Shown one piece after another: positions 63,518 through 64,000 of a DNA stretch of 64,000 bases. The notes below the pieces were generated by a model. That model saw only the letters and a program-made list of their open reading frames with translations. It did no database searches and was not told the DNA's origin. The first letter of the stretch is position 1. Every line of letters begins with the position of its first letter. Origin of the DNA: Patiriisocius marinus. Its GTDB lineage: Bacteria; Bacteroidota; Bacteroidia; Flavobacteriales; Flavobacteriaceae. The translations under genes and the position numbers were made by a program. The stretch covers positions 744,001-808,000 of the forward strand of contig NZ_BKCG01000001.1 of the NCBI RefSeq assembly GCF_008974325.1, read 5' to 3'.

Positions 63518-64000
63518 ATGAAATCACCACACATTCTATATCCATTAATCTTTGTTTTATTACTTTCAATTATCAGTTGTAATGATGACGAAGAACAACA
63601 ATATGAAGGCCTTCCTATAACTACTTCAGCAGATTTTGTTGTTCTTAACCAAGGAGAAACCCTTCAAATTTCAGTCTTAAACAATGACAGCAATGTCAGC
63701 GAGTCTGGAGTGCTCACAATAGAAACTCCTGCACATGGAACTGCAATTATTGATGAGGGTGCAAATATTGATAGTGTTTTAGACAATACAATTCTATATA
63801 CTGCTAATGATATTTTTTTAGGTGAAACCGAAATGTTCTATACAATTTGCAATAGCGCAACAGCATGTAAAACGGAAACAATAAAAATTACGGTACAAGC
63901 TACTAATGCAGTTTCAGTTAACCTTGCTTTAGTTCCATATAACACCCTTTCAGAGTATAACTTTTTTGAAACTCCTCTTAACAGTTTAACACCAGTGGGC
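63518..64000 (+). CDS. Lipoprotein related to the diheme cytochrome lipoprotein, cut off by window edge
   Basis: 161 residues are visible. A signal peptide leads to the lipobox ISCNDDE. The following Ig-like domain (TSADFVVLNQGETLQISVLNNDS) and the motif VPYNTLSEYNFF match the same parts of the protein at 60419-61825 (there FPYNTLSEYNFF). The heme-binding part lies beyond the window, so it is a diheme cytochrome only by analogy. It is a tandem paralog separated by the CRTAC1-like gene. Confidence 0.75.
   Translation, partial: MKSPHILYPLIFVLLLSIISCNDDEEQQYEGLPITTSADFVVLNQGETLQISVLNNDSNVSESGVLTIETPAHGTAIIDEGANIDSVLDNTILYTANDIFLGETEMFYTICNSATACKTETIKITVQATNAVSVNLALVPYNTLSEYNFFETPLNSLTPVG

Noticed and set aside
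1-64000. tRNA or rRNA genes
   Set aside because: I looked in the intergenic gaps for the TPsiC-type GGTTCGAATCC pattern and cloverleaf arms and found none.

Overview
The window is chromosomal DNA from an AT-rich member of the Bacteroidota, almost certainly a marine-type Flavobacteriaceae. Four proteins end in a type IX secretion (T9SS) sorting domain. Promoters follow the Bacteroidota pattern (TTG, a 17-23 base spacer, TAnnTTTG). There is no Shine-Dalgarno habit. Lineage markers include an IPExxVDY protein, a sigma/FecR/TonB-receptor trio, AddAB-like helicase/nucleases and an OmpA protein with TSP3 repeats. The genus cannot be named from sequence alone. I saw no tRNA, rRNA, CRISPR array, integrase or transposase.

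Layout. 1-4.5 kb: a CAP-domain lipoprotein (cut by the window edge), an ABM-type monooxygenase, a tight patatin/NAD(P)-binding/CYTH operon, and dinB. 4.6-20.4 kb: a conserved core (pyk, IPExxVDY, rnc, fabF, acpP, purN, viroplasmin-RNase H, a SPOR-domain protein) interrupted by two accessory modules. 20.5-37.2 kb: a PfkB kinase, purF, sod, addA-like, kbl, ompA, addB-like, a hydrolase, a universal stress protein, a GNAT acetyltransferase and a MATE transporter. 37.4-50.2 kb: large secreted proteins between queD, lpxH, recJ, a carboxymuconolactone decarboxylase-like protein and a uracil-DNA glycosylase, ending in a LamG lipoprotein. 50.3-60.3 kb: an ECF sigma/anti-sigma/TonB-receptor operon, rsmI, tdk-alr, mscL and asd. 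60.4-64 kb: a diheme cytochrome lipoprotein, an ASPIC/UnbV T9SS protein, and the start of a second, related lipoprotein.

The most striking observation is that both accessory modules in the core region sit at convergent gene junctions and are bounded by a duplicated 3' end of the neighbouring housekeeping gene. Module 1 (about 5.58-10.25 kb) holds a TPR histidine kinase, a LytTR response regulator and a secreted beta/gamma-crystallin plus possible aerolysin-like protein. It lies between pyk and a relic of the pyk 3' end with its terminator. Module 2 (about 16.1-18.7 kb) holds an M43 metalloprotease and a lipoprotein. It lies between the RNase H gene and a 54-base copy of its 3' end that differs only at synonymous sites. 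The M43 gene also carries an 11-C tract in its signal-peptide codons and is out of frame as sequenced; removing one C restores a full secreted protease, so it is a candidate phase-variable gene.

Other points: a uracil-DNA glycosylase whose only plausible full-length start is CTG, several promoters exactly 4 bases before the start codon (probable leaderless mRNAs), a tandem-hairpin leader before the PfkB kinase, a candidate small RNA between purF and sod, and two tandem micro-membrane proteins before queD.
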